Shown one piece after another: positions 37,016 to 48,964 of a stretch of 64,000 bases of DNA. The notes beneath the pieces are model-generated. The model made no database searches. It was not told where the DNA came from and saw only the letters and a program-made list of their open reading frames with translations. Positions within the stretch are counted from its first letter, which is position 1; each line of letters opens with the position of its first letter. Origin of the DNA: Cellulomonas cellasea (GTDB lineage Bacteria > Actinomycetota > Actinomycetes > Actinomycetales > Cellulomonadaceae); contig NZ_JAUDBQ010000005.1 in NCBI RefSeq assembly GCF_030372105.1, positions 150,905 through 214,904 of the forward strand, read 5' to 3'. Position numbers and translations under genes: made by a program.

Positions 37016-38290
37016 ATGGCCCATCAGCGCACTCATCCGCCTGCCCAGTCCTCGCTGCGACGCTGGGCGTCGCGCGAGACCACCGGTGGGGCCCTCCTCA
37101 TCGGCGCCGCCGTGGTGGCGTTGGTGTGGGCGAACTCGCCGTGGCGCTCTGCCTACGAGACTCTCTCGCACCTCGTCGTGGGGCCCAGGTCCCTGCACCT
37201 CGACCTCGACCTGGCGCATTGGGCGGCGGACGGGCTGCTGGCGGTGTTCTTCCTCACCGTCGGACTCGAGCTGAAGCGCGAGATCGTCGTCGGCTCGCTG
37301 AGGGATCCGCGTCGGGCTGCCGTTCCCGTCGTCGCGGCGGTCGGGGGCATGCTGGCGCCGGCGGCGATCTACGTCGGTGTGCTGGCGGTCGCGGGCGACC
37401 CGGCGGCACGTTCCGGGTGGGCCATCCCGACGGCCACTGACATCGCCTTCGCCCTGGCGGTCCTCGCGATCTTCGGGCGCGGCCTGCCGGTGGCGATCAG
37501 GACGTTCCTGCTCACGCTCGCTGTGGTCGACGACCTCCTGGCGATCCTGGTGATCGCGGTGTTCTACACCGACACCGTGTCTGTCGGGATGCTGGCGCTC
37601 GCCGTGGTCGCCGTGGCGGCTTTCGCCGCGCTGGCGCGGTCGCCCTATGCGCACCCCTGGCTGTTGGCGCCGCTCGCCGTGATCGCTTGGGGATTCATGC
37701 ACGCCTCGGGCGTGCATGCCACCATCGCCGGCGTCCTCCTCGGGCTGAGCGTGCCAGCGCGTCCGGTGAACGGAGAACTGGATGACCGGGCGCACCGCTA
37801 CGAGCAGGCCGTCCGCCCGTGGTCTGCCATCGCCGCCCTGCCGCTGTTCGCGTTCTTCTCGGCTGGAGTCACGCTGGTGGGCGGCGACGGGTCTACTTCC
37901 CCGCTAGCCCAGGCGGTGGTCCCTGCCGTGGTGCTCGGCCTGGTCGTCGGCAAGATCACGGGGATCTTGGGCTCGGTGGTGCTGGTGACCAGGTGGTCGC
38001 GACTTCGCCTGCCCGAGGGGATCGGTGTGCGCGACCTGGTCCCCGTTGGAGTCCTCGCCGGCATCGGCTTCACCGTGTCGCTGCTGATCGCCGAGTTGTC
38101 GTTCACGGACGGGGCCACTGCGGCGGGGGCCAAGATCGCCGTGCTGGCCGGCACCACGATCTCCGCGGTGGCGGCCGCCGTCCTGCTGCGTTGGGACAGC
38201 CGCAAGGCGCGGCGGGCCGACATGAACGACGACGGCGTGCCCGATGCGCCGCAGCCGACCGTCGGCGAAGTCACGGAGACGTCCGCGTAG
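37016..38290 (+). CDS. nhaA: Na+/H+ antiporter NhaA
   Basis: 424 residues, ~12 membrane segments. Exports Na+ in exchange for H+ for salt and pH homeostasis. The ion-binding Asp pair is in VVDDLLAILVIAVFY, and ATDIAFALAVLAIFG and LTVGLELKRE are family motifs. The C-terminal ~30 residues form a polar tail. AGGAG is seven bases before the ATG. Adjacent to the BCCT osmolyte transporter but with its own promoter region. Confidence 0.95.
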   Translation: MAHQRTHPPAQSSLRRWASRETTGGALLIGAAVVALVWANSPWRSAYETLSHLVVGPRSLHLDLDLAHWAADGLLAVFFLTVGLELKREIVVGSLRDPRRAAVPVVAAVGGMLAPAAIYVGVLAVAGDPAARSGWAIPTATDIAFALAVLAIFGRGLPVAIRTFLLTLAVVDDLLAILVIAVFYTDTVSVGMLALAVVAVAAFAALARSPYAHPWLLAPLAVIAWGFMHASGVHATIAGVLLGLSVPARPVNGELDDRAHRYEQAVRPWSAIAALPLFAFFSAGVTLVGGDGSTSPLAQAVVPAVVLGLVVGKITGILGSVVLVTRWSRLRLPEGIGVRDLVPVGVLAGIGFTVSLLIAELSFTDGATAAGAKIAVLAGTTISAVAAAVLLRWDSRKARRADMNDDGVPDAPQPTVGEVTETSA

Positions 38291-38446
38291 CGCCCTCGCC
38301 TCCTCCGGCGGGGCGACCTCCCGGGGGCGCAGGTCAGGTCGTCGCGGGTCGCGCGGGGCGTTGAACGGCCGCCCGGTGGGCGAGGTCTGGTGATTTCGTC
38401 AGTCACACTGGAGAGGTCAACGTAGTTTTTCGAGGAGGAGTCACAC

Positions 38447-39388
38447 GTGCCGCAGGGGACTGTCCGCTGGTTCGACACCGACCGGGGGTTCGGCTTCATC
38501 GCCCTCGAGGACGAGGCCGACGACCTGTTCGTGCATGCGTCCGAGATCGTCGGCCAGGACGGGCTGAAGGCGCTCCGCGAGGGGCAGGCGGTCGAGTTCG
38601 AGGTGGGCGAGGGGGACCGCGGCCCGCAGGCGCGCCGGGTCCGCGTCACGGGCGACCAGGCCGCTGACGCGCCGGTCGGCGTGCTCGGCACCGTCACCTG
38701 GTACGAGCCGGCCAAGGGGTACGGCTTCATCACGCCCGACGGCGGCGGCGCGGAGATCTTCCTGCACAGCTCGGCCATCGTGGGCGGCGGTGTCGTCTCG
38801 GAGGGCCAGCGGGTCGCGTTCATGGTCGTCGAGGGCGAGAAGGGGCCGCAGGCCGACCACCTGCTGCCGCTCGGGGCCGATGCCGCCGCGCAGGCCGGCG
38901 GGTCCGACGGCGCGGATGGCACGGTGTCCTGGTACGACCTGGAGAAGGGCTATGGCTTCGTTGCTCCCGATTCCGGCGGCGCGGACGTCTTCGTCCACTA
39001 CCGTGCGCTGGCCGGTGGGCTCGCCGAGCTGTACGAGGGCGACCGGGTGACGTACGACGTCGTCGCGAGCGAGCGGGGCCCGCAGGCCCGCGACGTGCAG
39101 CTCGTGCGCGGCTCTGCGCCTCAGGGTGCGCCCGCGGGCCCGCCGCCCGGCCGATCGGGGCGCCAGGCGGCCTCTGGTGCGCCTGTGCGCGGCGGCGAGG
39201 GCGTGGTCGCGCGCTACGACGCGGATCGCGGTTTCGGCTTCATCACCCCCGATGCCGGGGGAGAGGACCTGTTCGTGCATGTGTCGGTCGTCCGAGGCTC
39301 CGAGGCGCTGGAGGAGGGCGATCGAGTTCGGTACGACGTCCGCCAGGGTGACCGGGGGCCGCAGGCCGACCGCGTCGAGGTGCTGTGA
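38447..39388 (+). CDS. Protein of four tandem cold-shock domains
   Basis: 313 residues made almost entirely of four cold-shock (OB-fold) domains at about 1-67, 78-145, 156-225 and 245-313. Each has RNP1 ([28 protein letters not shown]) and RNP2 (LFVHA, IFLHS, VFVHY, LFVHV). Bacterial cold-shock proteins normally have one domain of ~67 residues and bind single-stranded RNA or DNA; four in one chain should bind long strands with high avidity. GAGGAGGAG lies seven bases before the GTG start. The stop overlaps the start of the HNH-like gene (GTGA), so the two are coupled. Confidence 0.92.
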   Translation: MPQGTVRWFDTDRGFGFIALEDEADDLFVHASEIVGQDGLKALREGQAVEFEVGEGDRGPQARRVRVTGDQAADAPVGVLGTVTWYEPAKGYGFITPDGGGAEIFLHSSAIVGGGVVSEGQRVAFMVVEGEKGPQADHLLPLGADAAAQAGGSDGADGTVSWYDLEKGYGFVAPDSGGADVFVHYRALAGGLAELYEGDRVTYDVVASERGPQARDVQLVRGSAPQGAPAGPPPGRSGRQAASGAPVRGGEGVVARYDADRGFGFITPDAGGEDLFVHVSVVRGSEALEEGDRVRYDVRQGDRGPQADRVEVL

Positions 39389-39828
39389 GCACCCTGGACG
39401 AGGTCGGCACGCGAGACGCCTGGCGATGCTGGCTGTGCGACGAGCCGGTCGACCCCGACGCGTCCGTCAACTCCGACCGCGGCCCGAGCATCGACGGCGG
39501 CGCGACGCCCAAGGGCAAGAAGGCGGCGCCGGGCTCCGAGCGGCTCGCGCATCGGGCCTGCAACACGCGCAAGGGCGCGGTCAAGCCCGTTGTGGCCTGG
39601 TCGCCGTCGCTGTTCGTCGTGGAGCCGGCGCCGATCGTGTCGACCGTCGAGCGGCTGACCCGCAAGGGTGGGCGCGAGGTCGTGGCCCGCTGCCCCACCA
39701 AGGCGGACGGTGAGAAGGCCGCCGCCTGGCTCGTGGACCGGCTCTCGCGGTTCGCCCCCGACCTTCGCGTGACCGCCGCCGTCGAACCCGGCGGTGGGCA
39801 GTTCCTCCTCGTGCTCCGCACAGTCTGA
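39385..39828 (+). CDS. HNH-like zinc-binding protein
   Basis: 147 residues. [10 protein letters not shown] and [10 protein letters not shown] match the two halves of an HNH endonuclease: C-x2-C and the H..CN..K end. The central His of HNH (usually in a D-H motif) is not evident; the region reads [13 protein letters not shown]. It may therefore bind zinc and nucleic acid without cutting. The C-terminal ~70 residues ([15 protein letters not shown]) have no known match. Translationally coupled to the four-domain cold-shock protein, which suggests a joint nucleic-acid role. Confidence 0.65.
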   Translation: MSTLDEVGTRDAWRCWLCDEPVDPDASVNSDRGPSIDGGATPKGKKAAPGSERLAHRACNTRKGAVKPVVAWSPSLFVVEPAPIVSTVERLTRKGGREVVARCPTKADGEKAAAWLVDRLSRFAPDLRVTAAVEPGGGQFLLVLRTV

Positions 39829-39980
39829 GCCTGCCGGGACGCCCCGACGGGCTTCCGCGAACCCTGACGATCATCGGCACGCCTGATCCGCTTGACGACA
39901 GCGAGGCCTGGATGTCCGGTTCGTCACTCGGTACGGTGCGAAGGGCGCCAGCGGTGGCGCGAGCCGGACGGGGGCGCGTC

Positions 39981-40469
39981 ATGGGCGACAGCGGGACCGC
40001 ACACACCTCACCGCAGGACCGTCGTCCGTGGCTGCCGCCGCGGTGGTTCATCCGCACCGCCTGGGTGGTCCACCGGGCAATCCTGCGGGTGTCCCGCGGC
40101 AGGTGGGGGCTGTGGCCGCCCCGGGACGACCGCTACGGGACGATGGTGCTGCACACCGTGGGCCGCCGCACCGGCCGTCCGCACGACGTCATCGTCGGCT
40201 ACGCGCAGGAGGGCCCCGACGTCGTGACGGTCGCGATGAACGGTTGGGGCGAGGGGCACCCGGCGTGGTGGCTCAACCTCCAGGCCAACCCCGAGACGAC
40301 CGTCGACTTGCCGGAAGGGCCGCGGGCGGTGCGGGCCCGCGCCGCGCGCGGTGACGAGCGGGACCGGCTGTGGCGCACATGGCTGCGGTTCGATCCGAAG
40401 TTCGACGCGTACGTGGCGCACCGCCGCACCGAGACAGTCCTCGTCGTGCTCGAGCCACGCCTGGAGTGA
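39981..40469 (+). CDS. Nitroreductase/deazaflavin-dependent family protein
   Basis: About 162 residues of the Ddn-like split-barrel family, a second such gene in the window. Motifs: TMVLHTVGRRTGRPHDVIVGY, HPAWWLNLQANP, and YVAHRRTETVLVVLEP at the end. Probable F420- or flavin-dependent reductase of unknown substrate. The ATG at 39981 is preceded by GGGGGC; an in-frame start at 39912 would add 23 residues. Confidence 0.8.
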   Translation: MGDSGTAHTSPQDRRPWLPPRWFIRTAWVVHRAILRVSRGRWGLWPPRDDRYGTMVLHTVGRRTGRPHDVIVGYAQEGPDVVTVAMNGWGEGHPAWWLNLQANPETTVDLPEGPRAVRARAARGDERDRLWRTWLRFDPKFDAYVAHRRTETVLVVLEPRLE

Positions 40470-40521
40470 GCGGTGGCATGACCGGGCACGCGGCGAGCGT
40501 GCCCGGGGCGCCAGAAGCCCT

Positions 40522-41019
40522 TCACCCCGCCCGACGACGGCCCTCTGCTGGGCCCGAGGAGAGTCGCAGCCACAGGATCAGCGCGGCTCCCCAGATCACG
40601 AAGAGCGGATCCCACAGCAGCGCGTGACCGACCATCGCCTCGGTGTCGTACCCGCCGGCCGGCGTCACGACGCCGAGGAGGACGGCGCTGCTCACTGCGA
40701 CGTTGACGGCGCCGTAGAGCACGAGGAACGCTCCTCCGACCCAGCAGGCCGCCCGCCAGAACCGGGTCCAGGGCAGGCGGCCCCTCGCGACGCCGACGGG
40801 GATCAGCGCGGCCAGTGCTTTGACGGCAGCGATGGCGCCCAACAGCAGGCCCGCCTGGACGGGCGAGCGGTCGACGGCCCTCACTGCCCATTCGCCAACA
40901 GTGGGGAGCAGCCAACGCCCCCCGAGTGCCCAGTACAGGCTGAACGCCGCATGGATGAGGCCAGCCGCGCAGGCGACGAGGACCGCTGAGTTCGCGGCAG
41001 AAGCGCGTCCTGTGGTCAT
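40522..41019 (-). CDS. DUF3995 membrane protein
   Basis: 165 residues, four membrane segments. LIHAAFSLYWALGG at the N-terminus and ALLWDPLFVIWGAALILWL near the C-terminus are the family pattern. Function unknown. GAGGAG precedes the ATG; it follows the DUF2249 gene by 32 bases on the same strand and is likely in its operon. Confidence 0.8.
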   Translation of the reverse strand: MTTGRASAANSAVLVACAAGLIHAAFSLYWALGGRWLLPTVGEWAVRAVDRSPVQAGLLLGAIAAVKALAALIPVGVARGRLPWTRFWRAACWVGGAFLVLYGAVNVAVSSAVLLGVVTPAGGYDTEAMVGHALLWDPLFVIWGAALILWLRLSSGPAEGRRRAG

Positions 41020-41051
41020 AGGGCTCCTCTGCCCCCGCCGCCCGCTCGGGC

Positions 41052-41357
41052 TCAGGCCTCGGCGCGGCGCGTGATCCGCACGTGCCAGGCGTCGGGGCCC
41101 TCGACGAGGTACTCGACGTCCACGGGCGCGCGCTCGGCGAGCTGCGCGAGCAGTGGCAGCGGGGCGTGCGGAGCGACGATCACGAGCGACGCGCCGGGAG
41201 CGATCGCGTCGAATGCGCCGAAGACGGTGGCATGGCGGATCGCGTGCGGGATCGTGCGCACGTCGAGCACGGGGTCAGCGTCGTCGTGACCTCCGCAACC
41301 GCAGGAGTGCCCGGCAGGCTCGGGGGCGGTGGGCAGGATCTCGACGGGCTGGCTCAT
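41052..41357 (-). CDS. DUF2249 protein
   Basis: 101 residues. The domain LDVRTIPHAIRHATVFGAFDAIAPG and LLAQL with a C-terminal WHVRITRR is DUF2249, a SirA/TusA-like fold often found near hemerythrin or nitric-oxide-related genes. The N-terminal HSCGCGGHD adds a Cys/His cluster that could bind metal. AAGGAG precedes the ATG. Confidence 0.82.
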   Translation of the reverse strand: MSQPVEILPTAPEPAGHSCGCGGHDDADPVLDVRTIPHAIRHATVFGAFDAIAPGASLVIVAPHAPLPLLAQLAERAPVDVEYLVEGPDAWHVRITRRAEA

Positions 41358-41624
41358 GGCTCTCCTTCGATGGTCGCGCGCCGAGTGGCGCGCTCAGGGG
41401 CCGGGGCGCCGGCGGCGCCGGCCCCGACAGAGCGGTAGTTGTCGGTCGTCACGCCTCACCTGCTCCCGGTCGGATGCCGCGGACTCAAGGCCCGCGTGTC
41501 CTTCGTCGTCATTAAACGCAGACTTGCCGTGGAAAAGGCCGGGACCAGAGTCCCTGGCCCATGTTGAGGTCCGCCACGTGCGCGGATGCCCTGTCGGCGG
41601 TAAGGCGGCGCCGACGAATGTGAG

Positions 41625-42305
41625 TCAGCGCTGGCGGTCGTGAGGGTACGGGCCCGGGCCGTGCGCGAACGGTCCGGGGTGGCCGTACAGGTACGGCGCC
41701 GGCATGGCGGGCTGGCGACGCCAGTACTGGGTGAGCTTCAGGGCGCCGAACCCCATGCCGGTGATGAGGATCCCGAACACCACTGACACGACCCCCGCCG
41801 ACGTCCGGGCCGTCGAGGACATGCCCTTGTCCTCGGTGACGGCGAACGTCTCCACGCCGTCCCCACGGCACGTCACGTAGTCGATGCCCATCCAGCCCGA
41901 GCCCCCAGCGGTGGTCACGGCCGGGCGGTACTCGACGCCGCTGCGGGTGTCGGTGACCACGGGCTCCACACCTTCGACGGCAACGGGCTCGACGGTCCCC
42001 GACTCCTGCTCTCCGGTGCTGTACACCCGGCTCTTCCACTCGCACGTCACAGCGGACGGGTCCACGGTCGCGGGGAGGGCCAGGATCATGAAGTCTCCCG
42101 TGCGGAGGTCGACGGCGTCCTTGCCGCGGACCTTGACCTCCTCACCCGGTGCGAACTGTGCGCGGACGGAGACGGTGCTGTGGGGGGCGAAAGGGCCGAA
42201 CGCCGTGAAGGCGGCCACTGCCACGAGCAACGTGAACGGCCCGCCGATCAGGCCGACGAAGATCCACATCGCCACGATGATGCGCAAGCGTTCTCTGAGG
42301 CTCAC
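41625..42305 (-). CDS. Membrane protein with outside domain, unknown
   Basis: 226 residues. Membrane segments at ~10-38 and ~172-194 flank a ~130-residue beta-rich domain (VSVRAQFAPGEEVKVRG, CEWKSRVYSTG, YVTCRGDGVETFAV) with two cysteines that could form a disulfide. The C-terminus is Pro/His/Tyr-rich (YLYGHPGPFAHGPGPYPHD). No family recognised. GAGAGGG lies before the GTG. Confidence 0.62.
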   Translation of the reverse strand: MSLRERLRIIVAMWIFVGLIGGPFTLLVAVAAFTAFGPFAPHSTVSVRAQFAPGEEVKVRGKDAVDLRTGDFMILALPATVDPSAVTCEWKSRVYSTGEQESGTVEPVAVEGVEPVVTDTRSGVEYRPAVTTAGGSGWMGIDYVTCRGDGVETFAVTEDKGMSSTARTSAGVVSVVFGILITGMGFGALKLTQYWRRQPAMPAPYLYGHPGPFAHGPGPYPHDRQR

Positions 42306-42618
42306 CAGCGGGCCCTCTCTCGTCGCGACGGTGGTGTCACCGTCCGGGTCTCACCTGCCCCAGATCCCACCTGCAAGGCGCAGCGGCCCTGACGACACGA
42401 GCGCCGTGGCACCTTGCTCATTGGCGCGGGCTGGGCCCTGCGGGCAGCACTCTAGGGCCCGCTGGCCGCGTCAGCTGCCGACCACACCGCGCCCGACGTC
42501 CAGGTCAGGTCATCGCGTGTTCCCCTGGAGCCTCCACGATCGGATGACCGTGCATCCGACGGAGGGGTGTCCTGTCAGGGCATCCCACGGCCGGGAGGCC
42601 CGGCGTAGCGTCGATCGC
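42306..42618. other. Intergenic region without a recognised gene
   Basis: This gap separates divergent transcripts. I see no conserved coding frame. Its right end has a -10-like TAGCGT at 42606-42611 that serves the small ORF at 42619. Confidence 0.5.
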
Positions 42619-42659
42619 ATGGACAACCGTCAGGAGGCGCGCGACGTGAAGAGGGAACC

Positions 42660-42663
<4 letters not shown>
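42619..42663 (+). CDS. Possible leaderless 14-codon upstream ORF
   Basis: ATG at 42619 lies seven bases after TAGCGT and opens a 14-codon frame (MDNRQEARDVKREP) whose TGA overlaps the cupin ATG as ATGA. The ribosome site of the cupin gene (GAGGGA) is inside it. This looks like a leader peptide for translational coupling; expression is inferred only. Confidence 0.4.
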
Positions 42664-44071
<1,408 letters not shown>

Positions 44072-44126
44072 CCCTCACCCGGCGCCTCGCGGTGGGCGGC
44101 TGACGGCCGGTGGTCCGTCGCGCACG

Positions 44127-44174
44127 CCCGAAGCCCGGACGCCGGGGGAGAAGGGCCGGCGCCCGGGCTTCGGG
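44127..44174. terminator. Bidirectional hairpin terminator
   Basis: A 19-bp stem (44127-44145 with 44156-44174, one mismatch) and a 10-base loop lie between the convergent aldo/keto reductase and chitinase genes. Confidence 0.8.
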
Positions 44175-44186
44175 GGTCTACTGGGC

Positions 44187-45824
<1,638 letters not shown>

Positions 45825-45888
45825 TGCGCGATCCCCTGTCCATCGTCGGACGAATATGTAAGGAAGGTGTACGAATGGTTCATAAGCG

Positions 45889-45918
45889 ACACTAACAAAA
45901 GTCACAGAACGTGGTCAA
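45889..45918 (-). promoter_or_regulatory. Promoter of the chitinase gene
   Basis: On the minus strand, TTGACC (45913-45918) and TAGTGT (45889-45894) are spaced 18 bases, a close match to the vegetative -35/-10 pattern. It leaves a ~60-base leader before the chitinase ATG. Confidence 0.6.
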
Positions 45919-45950
45919 CGGCCTGTCGGCGAACTCGAAACGTTCAGGAA

Positions 45951-46349
45951 TCACGCTGACGCGACGAGCTCCACCTCGAATCCGTCGCGATTCTCGAGGT
46001 AGGCGGCGTAGTGGTGTGGGCCCCCTGCATGCGGGTGACGGTCGGCGAACAGCAGTGACCAGCCGTGACGCCGGGACTCCTGTGTCAGGCCATCGACGTC
46101 GCTCTCGCTTCCGGCGTGGAAGGCCAGGTGGTTCACACCAGGACGCCGACGGTCGTGGTGCTCGCCGCGAACGTCTGGGCCGGATTCGATGACGATGTAC
46201 GAGGCGCCGTGGACCCAACTCGATCCTTGCGGCCACGTGTCCCGCGGTTGGTATCCGAGTGCGCTCAGGAGCCAGCCGAGCGATCTCTGCGCTTCGGCGA
46301 GGTCGGCAACCCACACCTCGACGTGATGCAGCGTGCCCGGCGTCGTCAT
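45951..46349 (-). CDS. Glyoxalase/VOC-family protein
   Basis: 132 residues. VOC fold: LHHVEVWVADLAEAQRSLGWLL at the start, GVNHLAFHAGS in the middle and YAAYLENRDGFEVELVA at the end supply the usual His/Glu metal ligands. Probable dioxygenase-, glyoxalase- or resistance-type enzyme; substrate unknown. Starts at the ATG 46349; divergent from the beta-lactamase-family gene. Confidence 0.87.
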   Translation of the reverse strand: MTTPGTLHHVEVWVADLAEAQRSLGWLLSALGYQPRDTWPQGSSWVHGASYIVIESGPDVRGEHHDRRRPGVNHLAFHAGSESDVDGLTQESRRHGWSLLFADRHPHAGGPHHYAAYLENRDGFEVELVASA

Positions 46350-46502
46350 GGCCCCATCGTGCGGGGGCAACGCCCGCTCGTGCGTCGTTCGACCGGTGGA
46401 TGTCCCGGTCCGGTCAGTCGCCGCGGGTCGCCGCGATGATGCGATGCTGCTGGCCACCTCAGACCCGTGCGCAGCCATGGCTCGCGCAACGACAGGAGCG
46501 AC

Positions 46503-47441
46503 ATGACGCTGCGAGCGAGCACCGCGGCCGCCATCCACATGCCAGGCGGCGCGCAAGACGCGTCGTACGGGCGCTGGCACTCGCCTACGGCGGTCGTGTG
46601 CTGGGCTTCTGGCGCCAAGGTGTTCACCGCAGGCCTCGCCAGAGCCCTGGTGGCCGCGGGCGAGCTCGCTTGGGACTCTCACGTCCCCACCCTGCTCGGG
46701 GTCCCCGGGCCCGAGCACCTCACCATCGCCGCACTGGTGGAGCACCGTGGCGGGCTCGCCCGCACCTTGCCCGAACAGCGTGCGACGCTGCCCGACCCGT
46801 ACCGGGAATGGACCACCGAGCGGTTCGACGAACGCGTCCTGCCTGACCTGGAGGCCCTGGCAACCGCCGTGAGCCCAGGCGTCGAGGCGTACTCGAACAC
46901 GGGCTATGCGCTGCTGGGCCGCGCGTTGGAGGTCAGTCAGCGCCAGGGCTGGATCGACCTGGTGCGCGAGCGCCTGATAGCGCCACTCGGAATGCGTGAA
47001 GAGGTCATGACTGTCGCCCCGCCGGACTCCCCACGCGCCGAGGCATCCCCAGGTGCGGGCGCCGTCGCCCTCGCCTCGCGCGACCTGCGCGAGCGCCCAG
47101 TCGCGGACTGGGACGTCTCGACGGGCCCGTTCGCGGCAGCCGGCGGGCTGTGCTCGACCGTCCCGTCCATGCTCGCGGTGCTCAGCGCAGCACTGGAGGC
47201 CTCCAGCCCGTTGGCGCCGGGCGCCGGACCGCACGCATGGACGCAGGCAGGGGCGCTGGCCGCGCACCAAGGCGCGCTGTCGCGGTCCGGCAGTTTGCTC
47301 GTCGTCAACACTGAGCTCGGATCCGTGGGGGTCGCGCACGCGGTCGGGGGCCTCCCCGGCCATGGGGCCAGGCGCGCCGAGAGAGCGCTCAGCAATCTGA
47401 TCTCCCGCCAGGCGCCAGCAGGCGCGAGAGCTGCGCCATGA
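46503..47441 (+). CDS. Beta-lactamase-family serine hydrolase
   Basis: 312 residues, no signal peptide. The class C/esterase-type motifs are present: SGAK (Ser-x-x-Lys nucleophile) near residue 36, YSN (Tyr-x-Asn) near 127, and TIAALVEHRGGLA, the HTSG-like segment. It is short by the usual N-terminal lobe, so a D-aminopeptidase/esterase role is more likely than drug resistance. AGGAG precedes the ATG. Overlaps the next gene by four bases. Confidence 0.8.
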   Translation: MTLRASTAAAIHMPGGAQDASYGRWHSPTAVVCWASGAKVFTAGLARALVAAGELAWDSHVPTLLGVPGPEHLTIAALVEHRGGLARTLPEQRATLPDPYREWTTERFDERVLPDLEALATAVSPGVEAYSNTGYALLGRALEVSQRQGWIDLVRERLIAPLGMREEVMTVAPPDSPRAEASPGAGAVALASRDLRERPVADWDVSTGPFAAAGGLCSTVPSMLAVLSAALEASSPLAPGAGPHAWTQAGALAAHQGALSRSGSLLVVNTELGSVGVAHAVGGLPGHGARRAERALSNLISRQAPAGARAAP

Positions 47442-47965
47442 GGCCCGTGACTGCACCCCGCGTCGCCCTCGCTACACGGCTGCTGGTGGTCGGCGGAGCA
47501 GTCGGCGCGCTGGTCGGCCTCGTCGTGGGCTGGCTGCTGCTGCGTCCGAGTGGGGGCGACCTCGTCGCGGCAGCGCACGATCTGGTGCCGGGCGGCTTCG
47601 CCGTCCAGGGCGAGGGCCTGCAGCGCGGCAATCTGCTGCTGGGCTGGGAGGACATCGGCGGGGTCGTCGCGACCGACCCCGACGTGAGGTGGGATGAGAT
47701 CGCCGTCGAGGAGATCGCGCGGGCAGCCGGGTGGACCGTGGTGCGACACCAGCCGGCTGCCGCGAGGACGTTGACCCTGCTCGAGCGCCCTGGGCTCGAG
47801 GCGGATGTCGTCGTCCGCACGGAGGATGGCGACGCCGAGGTCACGGTGATGGTCCAGCGCGACGGTTCCGAGTGGCTGCGTGTGGCCACGGGCGTGTTGG
47901 CCGGGGCAGGCCTGGGCGGCGTCGTCGTCGGCGTGGTGCGCAGGCACAGGACCGTGCCGTCCTGA
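47438..47965 (+). CDS. Small membrane protein, distant relative of the 29 kb copy
   Basis: 175 residues. N-terminal membrane segment (~15-36, VVGGAVGALVGLVVGWLLL), a ~105-residue outside domain (DIGGVVATDPDVRWDEI, EIARAAGWTVVRHQP), and a C-terminal segment (~145-165, TGVLAGAGLGGVVVGVV). This layout and the GWTV motif parallel the protein at 29236-29796, though identity is low. ATGA overlap with the hydrolase gene. Confidence 0.65.
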   Translation: MRPVTAPRVALATRLLVVGGAVGALVGLVVGWLLLRPSGGDLVAAAHDLVPGGFAVQGEGLQRGNLLLGWEDIGGVVATDPDVRWDEIAVEEIARAAGWTVVRHQPAAARTLTLLERPGLEADVVVRTEDGDAEVTVMVQRDGSEWLRVATGVLAGAGLGGVVVGVVRRHRTVPS

Positions 47966-48015
47966 TCCCTCCCGTGTGCGCTTGACCCCTCGCCGTCACG
48001 GGGTGCAGGGCGGGC

Positions 48016-48921
48016 TCAGGCGAGCTGCGCCACCAAGCGGGCGGTGGTTGGCGCGGGAATGCCGTGCGACCGCGCCGCGCGCAGCACGGCGCCGCCGATC
48101 GCGTCCAGCTCGATCGGCCGCCCGGCCTCGGCGTCGCGTTGCATGGAGGACCGGGCGCCGGGTGGGAACCCCTCGGAGAACGACAGGGCGGCCTCGATGG
48201 TGACGGTGCCGCCGCTCGCGCGTCCCACCGTGGCCACCTCGGTGACGAGCTCGACGAGCTCGTCACGGTGGGCGGTCCGCACCTCGCCGATGGGCGCCCG
48301 GTGCCGGGTGGTGAGCAGCGCGAACGGCGCGAGGACCGTCAGCTTGTCCCAGAGCATCGCCTGCTCGTCGTCACGGGTCCGTGTGGTGAGGCCGGCCCCG
48401 CGCAGGATCTCCGCCGCCGAGTCGACCCGGGCCGGCGGGGCCGTGCGGCTGGCGAGGTCGACCTGGGCGAACGGGCTGCCGTGCACGATGCGCCCGGGCG
48501 CCGTCCGAGTGGACTCGACCCGGATGACCCCTGCGGCGACCGACGCGGGGTCGAACACCTGCCGCAGGGTGTCGACGTGCTCGACGCCGTTGAGCAGCGG
48601 GAGCACGAGCCCGTCGGACACCAGACTGGCGGGCACGCGGTCGAGGGCGGCGGGGAGCGCCGTGTGCTTGACGGCGACGACGCACAGGTCCACCGGGTCG
48701 CGGAGCACGGTGTCCGCCTCGACGGGCACGGTGAAGTCTCCGAACAGCGTGCTGGTGACGCTCACCCCGTCGGCGCGGAGCGCCTCGACTGTGGGCGGTC
48801 CGGCGAGGAACACCACGCGGTGCCCGGCCCGGGCCGCCAGCGCGCCGACGAGCCCGCCCACGCCCCCTGGCCCGAGGATCGCGACGGTCTTGCGCGGCGT
48901 TGTCGGCTGCATGTCCACCAT
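48016..48921 (-). CDS. Ketopantoate reductase-like (PanE/ApbA)
   Basis: 301 residues. The dinucleotide motif ILGPGGVGGLVGAL and CVVAVKHTALPAAL with the catalytic Lys, LLNGVEHVDTL (Asn), and the C-terminal ERS-like ARSSMQRDAEAGRPIELDAIGG match ketopantoate reductases, which make pantoate for CoA. Some homologues act on other substrates, and there is no panB/panC nearby. It lies 36 bases after the FAD monooxygenase gene on the same strand, so a catabolic role is possible. Confidence 0.85.
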   Translation of the reverse strand: MVDMQPTTPRKTVAILGPGGVGGLVGALAARAGHRVVFLAGPPTVEALRADGVSVTSTLFGDFTVPVEADTVLRDPVDLCVVAVKHTALPAALDRVPASLVSDGLVLPLLNGVEHVDTLRQVFDPASVAAGVIRVESTRTAPGRIVHGSPFAQVDLASRTAPPARVDSAAEILRGAGLTTRTRDDEQAMLWDKLTVLAPFALLTTRHRAPIGEVRTAHRDELVELVTEVATVGRASGGTVTIEAALSFSEGFPPGARSSMQRDAEAGRPIELDAIGGAVLRAARSHGIPAPTTARLVAQLA

Positions 48922-48964
48922 CAGCCCATCCTCGCCGTTCCCCCGAGCCGCCGCGGCAGCGCCG

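Noticed and set aside
46503..47441. Antibiotic-resistance beta-lactamase
   Set aside because: No signal peptide and short N-terminal lobe; the SxxK/YxN motifs alone fit esterases and D-aminopeptidases as well.
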